This document shows positions 36,807 through 45,334 of a DNA stretch of 63,749 nucleotides, piece after piece. The notes beneath the pieces were generated by a model. That model saw only the letters and a program-made list of their open reading frames with translations, ran no database searches and was not told the origin of the DNA. The DNA comes from Paenibacillus tuaregi (GTDB lineage Bacteria; Bacillota; Bacilli; Paenibacillales; Paenibacillaceae). How positions within the stretch are numbered: position 1 is the first letter of the stretch; every line of letters starts with the position of its first letter. A program made the position numbers and the translations under genes. The stretch spans positions 82,753-146,501 of the forward strand of contig NZ_LT575476.1 of NCBI RefSeq assembly GCF_900086655.1, given 5' to 3'.

Positions 36807-37477
36807 GCCCTCACCCGGTATCCGATCCCTCGGATTGTCTCGATAATTTTGGGCTCAGCGGGATCGAGCTCAATCTTCTCCCTCAAATAGCGGATGTGGA
36901 CCATCAAGGTTTTATCGCCATCAAGGTACGGGTCACCCCATACAGCTTCGTAAATTTGTTCCTTGGTCATAATCTGGCCCAAATGCCGGATCAGGTACAT
37001 GAAGATTTGGAACTGCTTGCCGGTTAGTATAATCTCCTCTCCCGTGTCCTTGTGCTCGATCCGGTTCTCACGTTCGTAGACACGAAGATGCCCCAGCTCC
37101 AGCGGGAGATCGCTTAGGGAACCGCTCCGACGGATCAGCACTTCAATCCGGGCTGTAAGCTCATCCGGATGAAACGGCTTGGTCAGGTAGTCGTCCGCGA
37201 ATTGGAGTCCCTGCAGTTTATCGTCAATGGAAGAACGGGCTGACAGCATAAGAATAGGGGTCTGCGGATAATTGCGCTTCAGCCGTTGGCCCACGGTGAA
37301 TCCATCAAGTCCCGGCAGCATGACATCCAGAATAATCAGGTGGGCATCCGCCGCCGCGTCCAAGGCGCCCTCCCCGCTCTTCAGCCACTTTACCTCGTAT
37401 CCCCGGTCCTTCAGGTCCTGGCTGACCCAACTTCCGATCTCGGGATCATCTTCAACATATAACAATTGAATAGCCAC
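36803..37477 (-). CDS. OmpR-family response regulator
   Basis: This 224-aa regulator has a receiver domain (1-115) with acidic residues in YVEDDPEIG, phospho-acceptor Asp in LIILDVMLPG and Lys in DDYLTKPFHP, then a winged-helix DNA-binding domain (about 130-224, including MVHIRYLREKIE). GTG start with GAAAGGAA upstream. It is the first gene of the regulator-kinase pair and the likely controller of the BcrA-like exporter next door. Confidence 0.93.
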   Translation of the reverse strand: MAIQLLYVEDDPEIGSWVSQDLKDRGYEVKWLKSGEGALDAAADAHLIILDVMLPGLDGFTVGQRLKRNYPQTPILMLSARSSIDDKLQGLQFADDYLTKPFHPDELTARIEVLIRRSGSLSDLPLELGHLRVYERENRIEHKDTGEEIILTGKQFQIFMYLIRHLGQIMTKEQIYEAVWGDPYLDGDKTLMVHIRYLREKIELDPAEPKIIETIRGIGYRVRA

Positions 37478-37666
37478 AATCAGGTTCCTTTCCGGCTCTG
37501 CCGCAAATTTGACTGCATTATACCACGAAGTTCCAGGGAGCGAGAAACAAGGCAGTCACAAAAGGTCATTCTAAGCTTGCTGCAAGCGGGGGTAAACCGG
37601 TTGGCTCAGGGCCTCAAACTTTCTAAATCACTTTCCAAATCAATAGAATGTTAAAAAAGTCCGCTC

Positions 37667-37711
37667 CTTGTGACTACAATCACAAGCACTCCTCCTTAAG
37701 CGTGTTAATTT
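37667..37711 (+). promoter_or_regulatory. FNR/CRP-type operator and promoter
   Basis: A perfect palindrome CTTGTGACTACAATCACAAG (37667-37686) contains TGTGA-N6-TCACA, the consensus of B. subtilis Fnr. A -10-like TAATTT lies at 37706-37711, which places the operator centre near -41.5, the position of an activator. The DUF1858-DUF438 operon follows. Confidence 0.7.
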
Positions 37712-37798
37712 TGAATTGAGAGGAATTCTCAATTATATCAAGGTACAGGCAAAGCTTCGGTATGCCGCCTGCTTCGCCTGAAATGGGGGAAGTTCTTT

Positions 37799-38026
37799 AT
37801 GACCAAACAAGTTCATTTCCAGTCCAGCCTGTTCGATCTGTGCACAGCGGACCCGGAGATTATAGACATTATGGTGGGACTTGGATTTGCACAGATCGCC
37901 AAGCCCGGAATGCTGCAGACCGCAGGCAGGTTCATGACGATTCCAAAGGGAGCGGCCATGCGGAAAATTCCTTTGACAGACATTATTGCGGCCTTTGAAT
38001 CCAAGGGTTATGAAGTGATTGTGTAG
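37799..38026 (+). CDS. DUF1858 domain protein
   Basis: This 75-aa cytosolic protein shows the DUF1858 pattern DPEIIDIMVGLGF...KPGMLQTAGRFMTIPKGAAM, a domain often found with DUF438/hemerythrin or hybrid-cluster proteins. It is the first gene of a two-gene operon behind an FNR-type site, which points to low-oxygen or nitrosative conditions. ATG 37799 has GGGGGAAG upstream. Confidence 0.82.
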   Translation: MTKQVHFQSSLFDLCTADPEIIDIMVGLGFAQIAKPGMLQTAGRFMTIPKGAAMRKIPLTDIIAAFESKGYEVIV

Positions 38027-38079
38027 AGATAAGAGCAATGCATGACAAAGTATAAGTCACAACCAAGGGGGAAATTGAG

Positions 38080-39336
38080 ATGAGCGAGCTGATTAATAAC
38101 CGGGAGACAGAAGCGGCCGCACGAACCAAACGTCAAGACATGCTTAAGGAGATTATTAAGGAGCTTCATCAGGGCAAGAGTGTGGAGGAGGTTAAAGCCC
38201 GGTTTGAACAAGCCGTGGGAGATGTGACTGTGGCTGAAATTTCGGCAATGGAGCATGCCTTGATGGAGGAAGAGGGGATTCCGGTTACGGAGGTGCAGCG
38301 CTTATGCTCTGTGCACACGGCTATATTCAAGGGCTCCATTGAGGAAATTCACCGCTCATCGAAGCCTGAGGAGCAGCCGGGCCATCCGGTTCATACATTC
38401 AAGATGGAGAACCGGGAGATTGAACGTCTGGTCAACTTCAAGCTTCAACTGCATGTGGATCGGTTGAAGAAGGGGGACGATCCTGCGGTCATCTTGAAGC
38501 TGCTGGAGGATTTGAATCTGCTGATGGACCTCGATAAACACTACAGCCGGAAGGAGAATCTGTTGTTCCCCTATCTCGAGAAGTATGGCATCTTTGGCCC
38601 GACTAAAGTGATGTGGGGGGTGGACGATGGCATCCGGATGCTGATTAAGGAGACCAAAGCCCTGCTCGCGGACCACACTACAGGAGAAGACCTGGCTTAT
38701 ATTCTCACCTCACTGGAGCGGACTATTACCGAGGTGAATGAGATGATTTTTAAGGAAGAAAACATTCTCCTGCCGATGGCACTGGAGAAGCTGACCGAGG
38801 ATGAATGGGTCAAGATCGCCAAAGAGAGCGATCAGATTGGCTTCTGCCTGGCGGCGCCGGAGCAGGAATGGAAGCCCGAGCGGGCACCGCTTCCAGAAGG
38901 TGCGGAAGCAGAGGAAGAGGGTGTTCCAGGCGGCTTCGTCCGGTTCGAGACGGGCATCCTGTCGGTTCAGCAGCTGGAAGCTGTCATGAACCATCTCCCT
39001 GTGGACCTCACGTTTATTGACGAGAACGATGTGGTCCGGTATTTCTCGCACGGCAAGGAACGGATTTTTGCCAGAACGAAGGCGGTTATTGGCCGCACCG
39101 TACAGAACTGTCACCCGCCACAAAGTGTACATGTTGTGAATGAGCTGCTTGCTGATTTCAAGGCCGGACGGAAGGATGCCGAGGATTTCTGGATCCCGGT
39201 GAAAGATAAATTTGTCTATATCCGGTATTTTGCGGTACGCGGCAGTGAGGGCCAGTATCTTGGCACGCTTGAATTTACACAGAATATCGCTCCTATTCGC
39301 GAGCTGGAAGGACAGAAGAGGATTTTATCCCAGTAG
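38080..39336 (+). CDS. DUF438, hemerythrin and PAS domain protein
   Basis: This 418-aa cytosolic protein has DUF438 (about 15-85), a hemerythrin-like HHE domain (about 95-245; HVDRL, LDKHYSRKENLLFPYLEKYG and FKEENILLPM carry the metal-type His/Glu), and a PAS-like domain (about 300-415; FIDENDVVRYFSHGKERIF). Hemerythrin domains bind a di-iron centre that reacts with oxygen or NO, so a sensor or repair role is plausible. It follows DUF1858 and the FNR-type promoter. Confidence 0.88.
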   Translation: MSELINNRETEAAARTKRQDMLKEIIKELHQGKSVEEVKARFEQAVGDVTVAEISAMEHALMEEEGIPVTEVQRLCSVHTAIFKGSIEEIHRSSKPEEQPGHPVHTFKMENREIERLVNFKLQLHVDRLKKGDDPAVILKLLEDLNLLMDLDKHYSRKENLLFPYLEKYGIFGPTKVMWGVDDGIRMLIKETKALLADHTTGEDLAYILTSLERTITEVNEMIFKEENILLPMALEKLTEDEWVKIAKESDQIGFCLAAPEQEWKPERAPLPEGAEAEEEGVPGGFVRFETGILSVQQLEAVMNHLPVDLTFIDENDVVRYFSHGKERIFARTKAVIGRTVQNCHPPQSVHVVNELLADFKAGRKDAEDFWIPVKDKFVYIRYFAVRGSEGQYLGTLEFTQNIAPIRELEGQKRILSQ

Positions 39337-39402
39337 CCTACTGCTGATGAGCTGAATGAATTCACCGGCCAATGATTTACAGCAATATCCAGAAGCATGG
39401 CT

Positions 39403-39441
39403 AAGCGCCTTGATCCCTATGCTGGGAGATGGGCGCTTTTA
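39403..39441 (+). terminator. Terminator after the DUF438 gene
   Basis: Stem AAGCGCC/GGGCGCTT with a roughly 21-nt loop containing ATCCC/GGGAGAT is followed by TTTT. Confidence 0.75.
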
Positions 39442-39612
39442 TATGTCATTTTTAGAGGAAATTCAGGGTTTCCAACCAGCCTGCTCTATCTAGAAAAGCC
39501 TTGCTGACAAGGGGTTTAGGAAAGCCCCTCTTCTCTTGACCGAAGCTGTGGGTTCGCTTATAGTGGGTACGTAGGAGCAAACTATTTTATAGAGAAAAAG
39601 GTGGCTTGTAAA

Positions 39613-40560
39613 ATGTCTGAACAAATCTACATTGGTGTCGATCTGGGCGGAACAGCAATCAAAGTCGGCATCTGTAATGAGGAAGGCCAGCTGCTTCATA
39701 CTTATGAAGGACCGACGGAGGTTGAGAAAGGTCCGGATGCCGTCGTTGACAACATCGAGCGGTATGTACGTCTCATTGTTGAGCAGTCCCCGTACGAGTG
39801 GGATCAGCTTGCGGGTGTTGGCGCCGGGGTTGCCGGGTTTACGAATGTTCGCGACGGGATCATTATTTTTGCGCCGAATGTAGGTTTGAAGGATCTCCAT
39901 ATCCGCAGCATTCTGGAGCAGCGGCTTGGCAAGCCAGTCCGTATAGATAACGATGCCAACGTGGCGGCGCTTGGGGAAGTATGGGCCGGTGCCGGCAAAG
40001 GGGTAAGCAACTGTGTATGCTATACGCTCGGTACAGGCGTTGGCGGCGGAATTATTGTGAATGGCGCAATCTACCAGGGCTTTGCCGGTCTGGCCGGTGA
40101 GCTTGGTCATATGTCCGTGGTTCCTGACTTGGAAGCGATTCAATGTGGATGCGGCAAAATGGGATGTCTGGAAACCGTCTCCTCCGCGACTGGCGTGATC
40201 CGGATGGCGAAGGATGCCGTTGAGCGCGGAGACCGCACATCCTTGTCCCAAGTGGAGAACATCATGGCCAAGGATGTGTTCGATGCGGCCAAATCCGGGG
40301 ATGAAGCGGCGATTCGCATTGTAAACCGTGCAGCGTTCTATCTCGGCAAGTCGCTTGCAGCCGTAAGCGCAGTGCTTAACCCGCAGCGCTTCATTATTGG
40401 CGGTGGTGTATCAAAAGCCGGGGACATCCTGTTCAATGAGGTGCGCAGTGTGTATGCCAAATTGACACCGGAGCCTCTTCAAGAAGGCGTGGATATCGTT
40501 CCTGCCATTCTCGGCAACGATGCGGGCATGATTGGTGCGGCAGGTCTGTTCCTGCACTAA
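39613..40560 (+). CDS. glcK: ROK-family glucokinase
   Basis: This 315-aa kinase phosphorylates glucose with ATP. Landmarks are N-terminal ATP motif YIGVDLGGTAIKVG, the GTGVGGGIIVNGAIYQGFAG region, the ROK zinc motif CGCGKMGCLETVSS, and the C-terminal IIGGGVSKAGD. ATG 39613 has AAAAAGGTGG upstream; the in-frame GTG at 39601 lies inside that site. It heads a run of carbon-control genes (rapZ, yvcK, whiA, crh). Confidence 0.94.
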   Translation: MSEQIYIGVDLGGTAIKVGICNEEGQLLHTYEGPTEVEKGPDAVVDNIERYVRLIVEQSPYEWDQLAGVGAGVAGFTNVRDGIIIFAPNVGLKDLHIRSILEQRLGKPVRIDNDANVAALGEVWAGAGKGVSNCVCYTLGTGVGGGIIVNGAIYQGFAGLAGELGHMSVVPDLEAIQCGCGKMGCLETVSSATGVIRMAKDAVERGDRTSLSQVENIMAKDVFDAAKSGDEAAIRIVNRAAFYLGKSLAAVSAVLNPQRFIIGGGVSKAGDILFNEVRSVYAKLTPEPLQEGVDIVPAILGNDAGMIGAAGLFLH

Positions 40561-40616
40561 GGGTTGGAAGAATAGATGGTTAATATATAGAGAAGATTGC
40601 GAGGGAGGGAAATCAG

Positions 40617-41510
40617 ATGCCGGACAAGGAACAAACTTCGGTTGCGAACTTGATCATTATTACAGGCATGTCGGGTGCGGGGAAATCACTCGCCGTACGA
40701 AGCTTGGAGGATCTCGGTTTTTTCTGTGTAGACAATTTGCCGCCGGTGCTTATCCCTAAGTTCGCTGAGCTCATTGAGCAGTCCAACGGGAAAATCGCCA
40801 AGGTGGCGCTTGTAATCGACCTGCGGGGTCGTGAATTCTTCACGGCACTATCCGAATCTCTCAACTATATCAAAGATCATTTTACAATTAAGTGTGAAAT
40901 CCTGTTCCTTGACGCCACCGATTCCGTACTGGTACAGCGTTACAAGGAGAGCCGCCGAAGGCATCCACTGGCTCCGGAGGGCATGCCGCTTGACGGTATC
41001 CGTCTGGAACGCAAAATGCTGGAAGAACTAAAGACGTCGGCCACCCAAGTGATCGACACGAGCAATATGAAGCCTTCCGCCCTGAAGGAGAAGATCATCT
41101 CTGGATTTGCGCATCTGGAGAGCAGCAATTTATCCGTAAATATCACATCCTTTGGCTTCAAGTATGGGATTCCGATCGATGCCGATCTGGTATTTGACGT
41201 GCGTTTCCTGCCCAATCCGCACTATATTGAGCAGCTGCGCCCGCACACTGGGCAGGATAGCGACGTATATGAATATGTAATGAAGTGGCCTGAGACGCAG
41301 GTCTTCCTGACGAAGCTGCTGGATATGCTGCATTTCCTGCTGCCGCAGTATCACAAGGAAGGGAAAAGCCAGGTCATTATCGGAATTGGCTGTACCGGCG
41401 GTAAACACCGTTCGGTCGCGATTGCCGAATATTTGGGCCGTATGCTTGGTACGAGCGAGACGGAAACGGTCCGCGTTAGCCACCGGGATTCCGACCGTGA
41501 TCGGCCTTAA
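40617..41510 (+). CDS. rapZ: RNase adapter / nucleotide-binding protein RapZ (YvcJ)
   Basis: This 297-aa protein has Walker [10 protein letters not shown] near the N-terminus, the [16 protein letters not shown] segment ([13 protein letters not shown]), and the C-terminal [18 protein letters not shown] motif. In E. coli RapZ guides RNase E to the GlmZ small RNA; in B. subtilis YvcJ is a GTP/ATP-binding protein with effects on competence. A direct role in amino-sugar control here is inference. It forms an operon with yvcK and whiA. Confidence 0.95.
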   Translation: MPDKEQTSVANLIIITGMSGAGKSLAVRSLEDLGFFCVDNLPPVLIPKFAELIEQSNGKIAKVALVIDLRGREFFTALSESLNYIKDHFTIKCEILFLDATDSVLVQRYKESRRRHPLAPEGMPLDGIRLERKMLEELKTSATQVIDTSNMKPSALKEKIISGFAHLESSNLSVNITSFGFKYGIPIDADLVFDVRFLPNPHYIEQLRPHTGQDSDVYEYVMKWPETQVFLTKLLDMLHFLLPQYHKEGKSQVIIGIGCTGGKHRSVAIAEYLGRMLGTSETETVRVSHRDSDRDRP

Positions 41511-41524
41511 GAGGTGAATGAGAA

Positions 41525-42514
41525 TTGAAAGACCGGTCTGCAAGTGAAAGAGAGCCGCGGATCGTGGTGATGGGCGGGGGAACCGGCCTGTCCGTGATGC
41601 TCCGCGGCCTCAAAGAGAAGCCTCTAGATATAACAGCTATTGTGACTGTAGCCGATGACGGGGGCAGCTCCGGTATATTGAGAAGTGAGCTGCAGATGCC
41701 GCCCCCGGGGGATATCCGTAACGTCCTGACCGCGCTTGCCGATGTGGAGCCGTTATTATACGATATGCTCAGCTACCGGTTCACGGCAGGGGAGGGACTC
41801 GCCGGCCACAGCCTGGGGAATCTGATTCTTGCGGCCATGACCGATATTTCGGGTGATTTTGTGACTGCAGTCCGTGAACTCAGCCGCGTCTTTGCGGTGC
41901 GGGGACGTGTGCTCCCGGCGGCGCAGCACGCGGTTGTGCTGCATGCGGAGATGGACGACGGTTCGATTGTCACCGGGGAATCGAAGATTCCCGAGGCGGG
42001 CGGGAGGATCAAGCGGATCTTCCTGGAGCCGGAGGAGGTCGAGCCGCTTCCTGAGGCCGTTGAGGCGATACTGGAGGCCGATGCGATTCTGATTGGCCCG
42101 GGCAGTTTGTATACGAGTATTATTCCTAATTTGCTCGTTCCCAAGCTGGCCGAAGCGATTTTGGCGAATTCTGACGCCATCAAGATTTTTGTCTGCAACG
42201 TCATGACCCAGCCCGGGGAGACCGACGGATATGCCGTCAGCGATCACCTTGAGGCTGTATACGAGCATGTGGGTCATCATTTATTTGATTATGTCATCGT
42301 TAATGATGGTGAAATTCCTGCTCAAGTGCAGGATTTCTACGCTGAGAAAGGGGCCAGACCCGTTAAGGTCGACTGGGATGTCGTCACGGGCAGGGGCTAC
42401 AAAATGATTGCGGACACCCTGGTGCTGTTCCGCAGATATTTGCGCCATGATGCGGATAAGCTAAGTCATCACATTTATCAGCTGGTGCAAAACTGGAGTA
42501 TACGAAAGAGGTGA
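41525..42514 (+). CDS. yvcK: YvcK/GlmR/MgfK-family cell-wall metabolism factor
   Basis: This 329-aa member of the CofD-like/UPF0052 family has [17 protein letters not shown] at the N-terminus, [24 protein letters not shown], and the [16 protein letters not shown] segment. In B. subtilis it is needed on gluconeogenic carbon, binds UDP-GlcNAc and stimulates GlmS, linking carbon to peptidoglycan. TTG start with AGAGGTGA upstream, 14 bp after rapZ. It is tightly followed by whiA. Confidence 0.95.
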   Translation: MKDRSASEREPRIVVMGGGTGLSVMLRGLKEKPLDITAIVTVADDGGSSGILRSELQMPPPGDIRNVLTALADVEPLLYDMLSYRFTAGEGLAGHSLGNLILAAMTDISGDFVTAVRELSRVFAVRGRVLPAAQHAVVLHAEMDDGSIVTGESKIPEAGGRIKRIFLEPEEVEPLPEAVEAILEADAILIGPGSLYTSIIPNLLVPKLAEAILANSDAIKIFVCNVMTQPGETDGYAVSDHLEAVYEHVGHHLFDYVIVNDGEIPAQVQDFYAEKGARPVKVDWDVVTGRGYKMIADTLVLFRRYLRHDADKLSHHIYQLVQNWSIRKR

Positions 42515-42519
42515 GTCCC

Positions 42520-43449
42520 TTGTCATTTGCGGCACAAACCAAAAAGGAATTGACCATGATTGAAGCCGAGCCCTGCTGTGAGCAGGCCGAGTTATCCGCG
42601 TTAATCCGGATGAACGGTTCCGTCTCGGTCTCGAACAAGAAGGTCATTTTGGACATATCCACCGAGAACGCCGCGATAGCAAGACGGATTTATTCTTTGA
42701 TTAAAAAATATTTCGACGTGCATACAGAACTGCTCGTGCGCAAGAAGATGCGTCTGAAGAAGAACAATGTGTACATCGTGCGGATTCCCGCGCATGTCCA
42801 GGAGATCCTGAACAAGCTCAAGATCGTGTCCGAAGGATTTATCTTCACACCGGGAATTAACCCGGAGCTGACCCGTAAGAACTGCTGCAAGCGGGCATAC
42901 TTGAGAGGAGCATTCCTCGCCGGGGGGTCTGTGAACAATCCGGAGGGTTCCTCATATCACCTGGAAATTGCCTCTATGTATGAGGAGCACTGCCAGGCTT
43001 TGGTGGATCTGGCGAACCAGTTCCATCTGAATGCGCGCTGTATCGAGCGGAAGAAGGGTTTTATTTTCTATATCAAAGAAGGCGAGAAGATTATCGAACT
43101 GCTTAGTATTATCGGTGCCCACCAGGCGCTGTTCAAGTTCGAGGACGTGAGAATTATGCGGGACATGCGCAACTCCGTGAATCGGATCGTCAATTGCGAA
43201 ACGGCCAATCTCAATAAGACCATAGGTGCGGCCATCCGGCAGATTGACAATATCAAGCTGCTTCAGAAGGAAGTGGGACTTGAGTCGCTGCCCGAGAAGC
43301 TCAGGGAAGTGGCTGAGATCCGGCTGGCTCATCCCGATATGAACCTTAAGGAAGTTGGCGAGATGCTTAAAGGCACAGTCAGTAAGTCCGGCGTGAACCA
43401 CCGCCTGCGCAAGATTGACGAGCTCGCCGAAAAAATTCGGGGCATGTGA
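42520..43449 (+). CDS. whiA: WhiA DNA-binding protein
   Basis: This 309-aa WhiA protein has an N-terminal LAGLIDADG-like homing-endonuclease fold lacking nuclease activity ([26 protein letters not shown]) and a C-terminal HTH ([25 protein letters not shown]). It affects cell division and chromosome segregation in Firmicutes. TTG 42520 with GAGGTGA is chosen; the in-frame GTG at 42511 lies in that site. The start is close to the yvcK stop, implying coupling. Confidence 0.95.
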   Translation: MSFAAQTKKELTMIEAEPCCEQAELSALIRMNGSVSVSNKKVILDISTENAAIARRIYSLIKKYFDVHTELLVRKKMRLKKNNVYIVRIPAHVQEILNKLKIVSEGFIFTPGINPELTRKNCCKRAYLRGAFLAGGSVNNPEGSSYHLEIASMYEEHCQALVDLANQFHLNARCIERKKGFIFYIKEGEKIIELLSIIGAHQALFKFEDVRIMRDMRNSVNRIVNCETANLNKTIGAAIRQIDNIKLLQKEVGLESLPEKLREVAEIRLAHPDMNLKEVGEMLKGTVSKSGVNHRLRKIDELAEKIRGM

Positions 43450-43510
43450 ATCGCTACACCTAGTGTGAGGCATAGCGCCTATGGTATACTGATTAAAATA
43501 AATTTCAAGT

Positions 43511-43580
43511 GGGATGAACGCGGATATCTGTATATCCGGGTTCATTCCCTCAGTAATATGCGGAAATAAGTCTGCATATT
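43511..43580 (+). promoter_or_regulatory. Two strong hairpins in the crh leader
   Basis: Hairpin 1 (43511-43549) pairs GGGATGAAC and CGGATAT with ATATCCG and GTTCATTCCC around loop CTGT. Hairpin 2 (43555-43580) pairs AATATGCGGA with TCTGCATATT. Neither has a T-run. The crh Shine-Dalgarno AGGGGG lies 11 nt after hairpin 2. They may stabilise or regulate the crh mRNA. Confidence 0.6.
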
Positions 43581-43605
43581 GATTACGTATAGGGGGTAAG
43601 GATTC

Positions 43606-43875
43606 ATGGTCAAACATCCGGTAACCGTCCGTTTGAAAACGGGTCTTCACGCCAGACCTGCGGCGCTTTTTGTCCAAGAAGCGAATAAATACTCGTCTGA
43701 GTTGTTCGTGGAGAAGGATGACAAGAAGGTAAATGCCAAGAGCATCATGGGCATTATGAGCCTTGCCATCAGCACTGGAACGGAAATTTACATTAGCGCC
43801 GAGGGTGCGGATGCGGAGCAGGCTGCAAACGCTTTAGTCAGTCTGGTCAGCAAGGAAGAGTTGGAGAACCAGTAA
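43606..43875 (+). CDS. crh: HPr-like protein at the crh locus
   Basis: This 89-aa HPr-family phosphocarrier lies directly after whiA, the position of B. subtilis crh. It has Ser46 in NAKSIMGIMSL, the HprK target that allows binding to CcpA. Unlike B. subtilis Crh, which has Gln15, it keeps His15 in LKTGLHARPA, the residue phosphorylated by enzyme I. It may therefore act in PTS transport as well as in catabolite repression. ATG 43606 with AGGGGGTAAGG upstream. A terminator follows. Confidence 0.93.
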   Translation: MVKHPVTVRLKTGLHARPAALFVQEANKYSSELFVEKDDKKVNAKSIMGIMSLAISTGTEIYISAEGADAEQAANALVSLVSKEELENQ

Positions 43876-43896
43876 TAACGTGATGGACAAGCATGA

Positions 43897-43945
43897 CAGA
43901 GAGATGGCTGGCTGCCGCCGAGGCAGACGGACCGTCTCTTTTTTG
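43897..43945 (+). terminator. Terminator after crh
   Basis: A long stem AGAGATGG / CCGTCTCT with inner GCTGCC/GGCAGA-type pairing is followed by TTTTTTT. Confidence 0.88.
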
Positions 43946-44057
43946 TGCTGCAAATTTATTTTGGAGCTGTCCTCTTTCACTGCAACCTTTGGAAAACAGC
44001 TTCCGTTTAATAGTTAAATTTACCAAAGACGTCTAGACTGAAGTTAAAGAGGTCTTA

Positions 44058-44237
44058 ATAAGTTGAACTCCAGACTTACAATAGCGAGAGTGTGAAATGA
44101 TTCTGGAGAAACGAAGCGTTCGCCTTTGTAACCAGAATTCAACCTTATAAAATTAATTCAAGAAATCTGAGAGCAACAGCGACCTTAAAGAACATTTCAC
44201 ACGACTGCCTTACTTGGGAATCATTAGTTCAACTTAT
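44058..44237 (+). repeat. Dispersed structured repeat, copy D (subfamily 1)
   Basis: This is a 180-bp copy with perfect 12-bp terminal inverted repeats ATAAGTTGAACT / AGTTCAACTTAT. The outer pair GTGTGAAATG / CATTTCACAC is perfect over 10 bp. The small hairpin is CGAA-GCG-TTCG, and GCAACAGCGACC follows the centre. It lies between the crh terminator and the SIMPL-domain gene; 43946-44057 has nothing else I recognise. Confidence 0.85.
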
Positions 44238-44276
44238 AGCAGGTTCAAAAAAAATTTAATTATGGAGGCGGGTTAC

Positions 44277-45035
44277 ATGAAGATTTGGGTGAAATCACTA
44301 GGATCAGTGCTGATTGCAGGGACATTGTTGGCTGGAGGTACTACGGTGGGCGGGCTGCTGACTGATGCGCCGCGCGCTTATGCGGATGAGGCAGTACAGC
44401 GTAATGTAATTAATGTGACTGGCAGCGGGGAAGTTTTTATTAAGCCGGATATTGCCTATCTATCCATCGGTGTAGAAGCTCAGGCAGCGACGGCACAAGA
44501 AGCGCAGAAGGCTACTGCAGCTCAGATCGCGAAGCTTACGAACCTGCTGAAGAATACGTGGAAAATTGATGCTGCGGATATCCAGACATCCGGATTCTAT
44601 GTTCAGCCGAACTATACTTACAATGACAAGGAGGGGCAGAAGCTGAAGGGCTATAATGCCTCCCATACGCTTCAAGTGAAATACCGTCAGCTCGACAAGA
44701 TTGGTCAGCTTCTGGATGACGCGTCGAAGAATGGGGCGAACCGGATCGACAACGTGCGCTTTACCGTTGAGAACCCGGATCAATACCAAGAACAGGTAAT
44801 TAACAAAGCGTTGGCGAATGCAGAGCTGAAGGCAGGGATCATCGCCAAAGGTGTGAAGCGTCAAATGGGCGCAGTTCTCAGCGTAAGCCAAGCAGGGGTA
44901 AGCAGCGCACCTATGTATGAACAGAACTACCTTGTCATGGAGAAGTCTGCTTCAAACTCTGCGGCCGATAGTGCGGTTGAACCTGGTCAGATTAAAGTAA
45001 CAACAACCCTGAACGTGCAGTACGAGCTTAAATAG
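44277..45035 (+). CDS. Secreted SIMPL-domain (DUF541) protein
   Basis: This 252-aa protein has a signal peptide (1-37, cleavage near AYADEA) and a SIMPL/DUF541 domain (about 45-250): VTGSGEVFIKPDIAYLSIGVE, IQTSGFYVQPNYTY, and ATTTLNVQYELK-like ending VTTTLNVQYELK. The family is widespread and poorly characterised. ATG 44277 follows TGGAGGCGGG; the longer reading from 44214 overlaps repeat copy D. Confidence 0.9.
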   Translation: MKIWVKSLGSVLIAGTLLAGGTTVGGLLTDAPRAYADEAVQRNVINVTGSGEVFIKPDIAYLSIGVEAQAATAQEAQKATAAQIAKLTNLLKNTWKIDAADIQTSGFYVQPNYTYNDKEGQKLKGYNASHTLQVKYRQLDKIGQLLDDASKNGANRIDNVRFTVENPDQYQEQVINKALANAELKAGIIAKGVKRQMGAVLSVSQAGVSSAPMYEQNYLVMEKSASNSAADSAVEPGQIKVTTTLNVQYELK

Positions 45036-45065
45036 TAGGGTTTAAACAGATTTAAGATTTACAGG

Positions 45066-45103
45066 AACGCCCTTCCCCGGGCAATGGGGAAGGGCGTTTT
45101 TTG
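45066..45103 (+). terminator. Terminator after the SIMPL gene
   Basis: A 13-bp stem AACGCCCTTCCCC / GGGGAAGGGCGTT with loop GGGCAAT is followed by TTTTTT. Confidence 0.95.
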
Positions 45104-45145
45104 TCACATCTTATCCATCTTCCTGCCTGAAGACCTATAAAGGTG

Positions 45146-45174
45146 TTGTATCAAGGGGTAAAACAAGGTATATT
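45146..45174 (+). promoter_or_regulatory. Sigma-A promoter of the pot operon
   Basis: TTGTAT, a 17-nt spacer and TATATT lie at 45146-45174. Transcription would start near 45181, about 155 nt before potA. Confidence 0.65.
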
Positions 45175-45203
45175 GAATATGCAAAAAAATGATAGACTAA
45201 TAG

Positions 45204-45233
45204 GAGCCATCCCTAGGGATATGGCTTTTTTTT
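45204..45233 (+). terminator. Leader terminator between the pot promoter and potA
   Basis: AGCCATCC / GGATATGGCT (two bulged bases) is followed by eight T. It lies downstream of the predicted promoter and upstream of potA, so it could attenuate the operon or end a short RNA of about 50 nt. A second hairpin (GGGGAA...TTCCCC, about 45252-45273) follows. Confidence 0.65.
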
Positions 45234-45334
45234 CAGATTGTATATAGAGAGGGGAACCCCGCGGGATTCCCCGTTCGCCAATAGCATGTAAGCTACATAG
45301 GAACCCATAATTGAACAATAAGGAGTTGATGCAC

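Noticed and set aside
37799..38026. Minus-strand ORFs over the DUF1858 gene
   Set aside because: The plus-strand product has a recognisable domain and a ribosome site.
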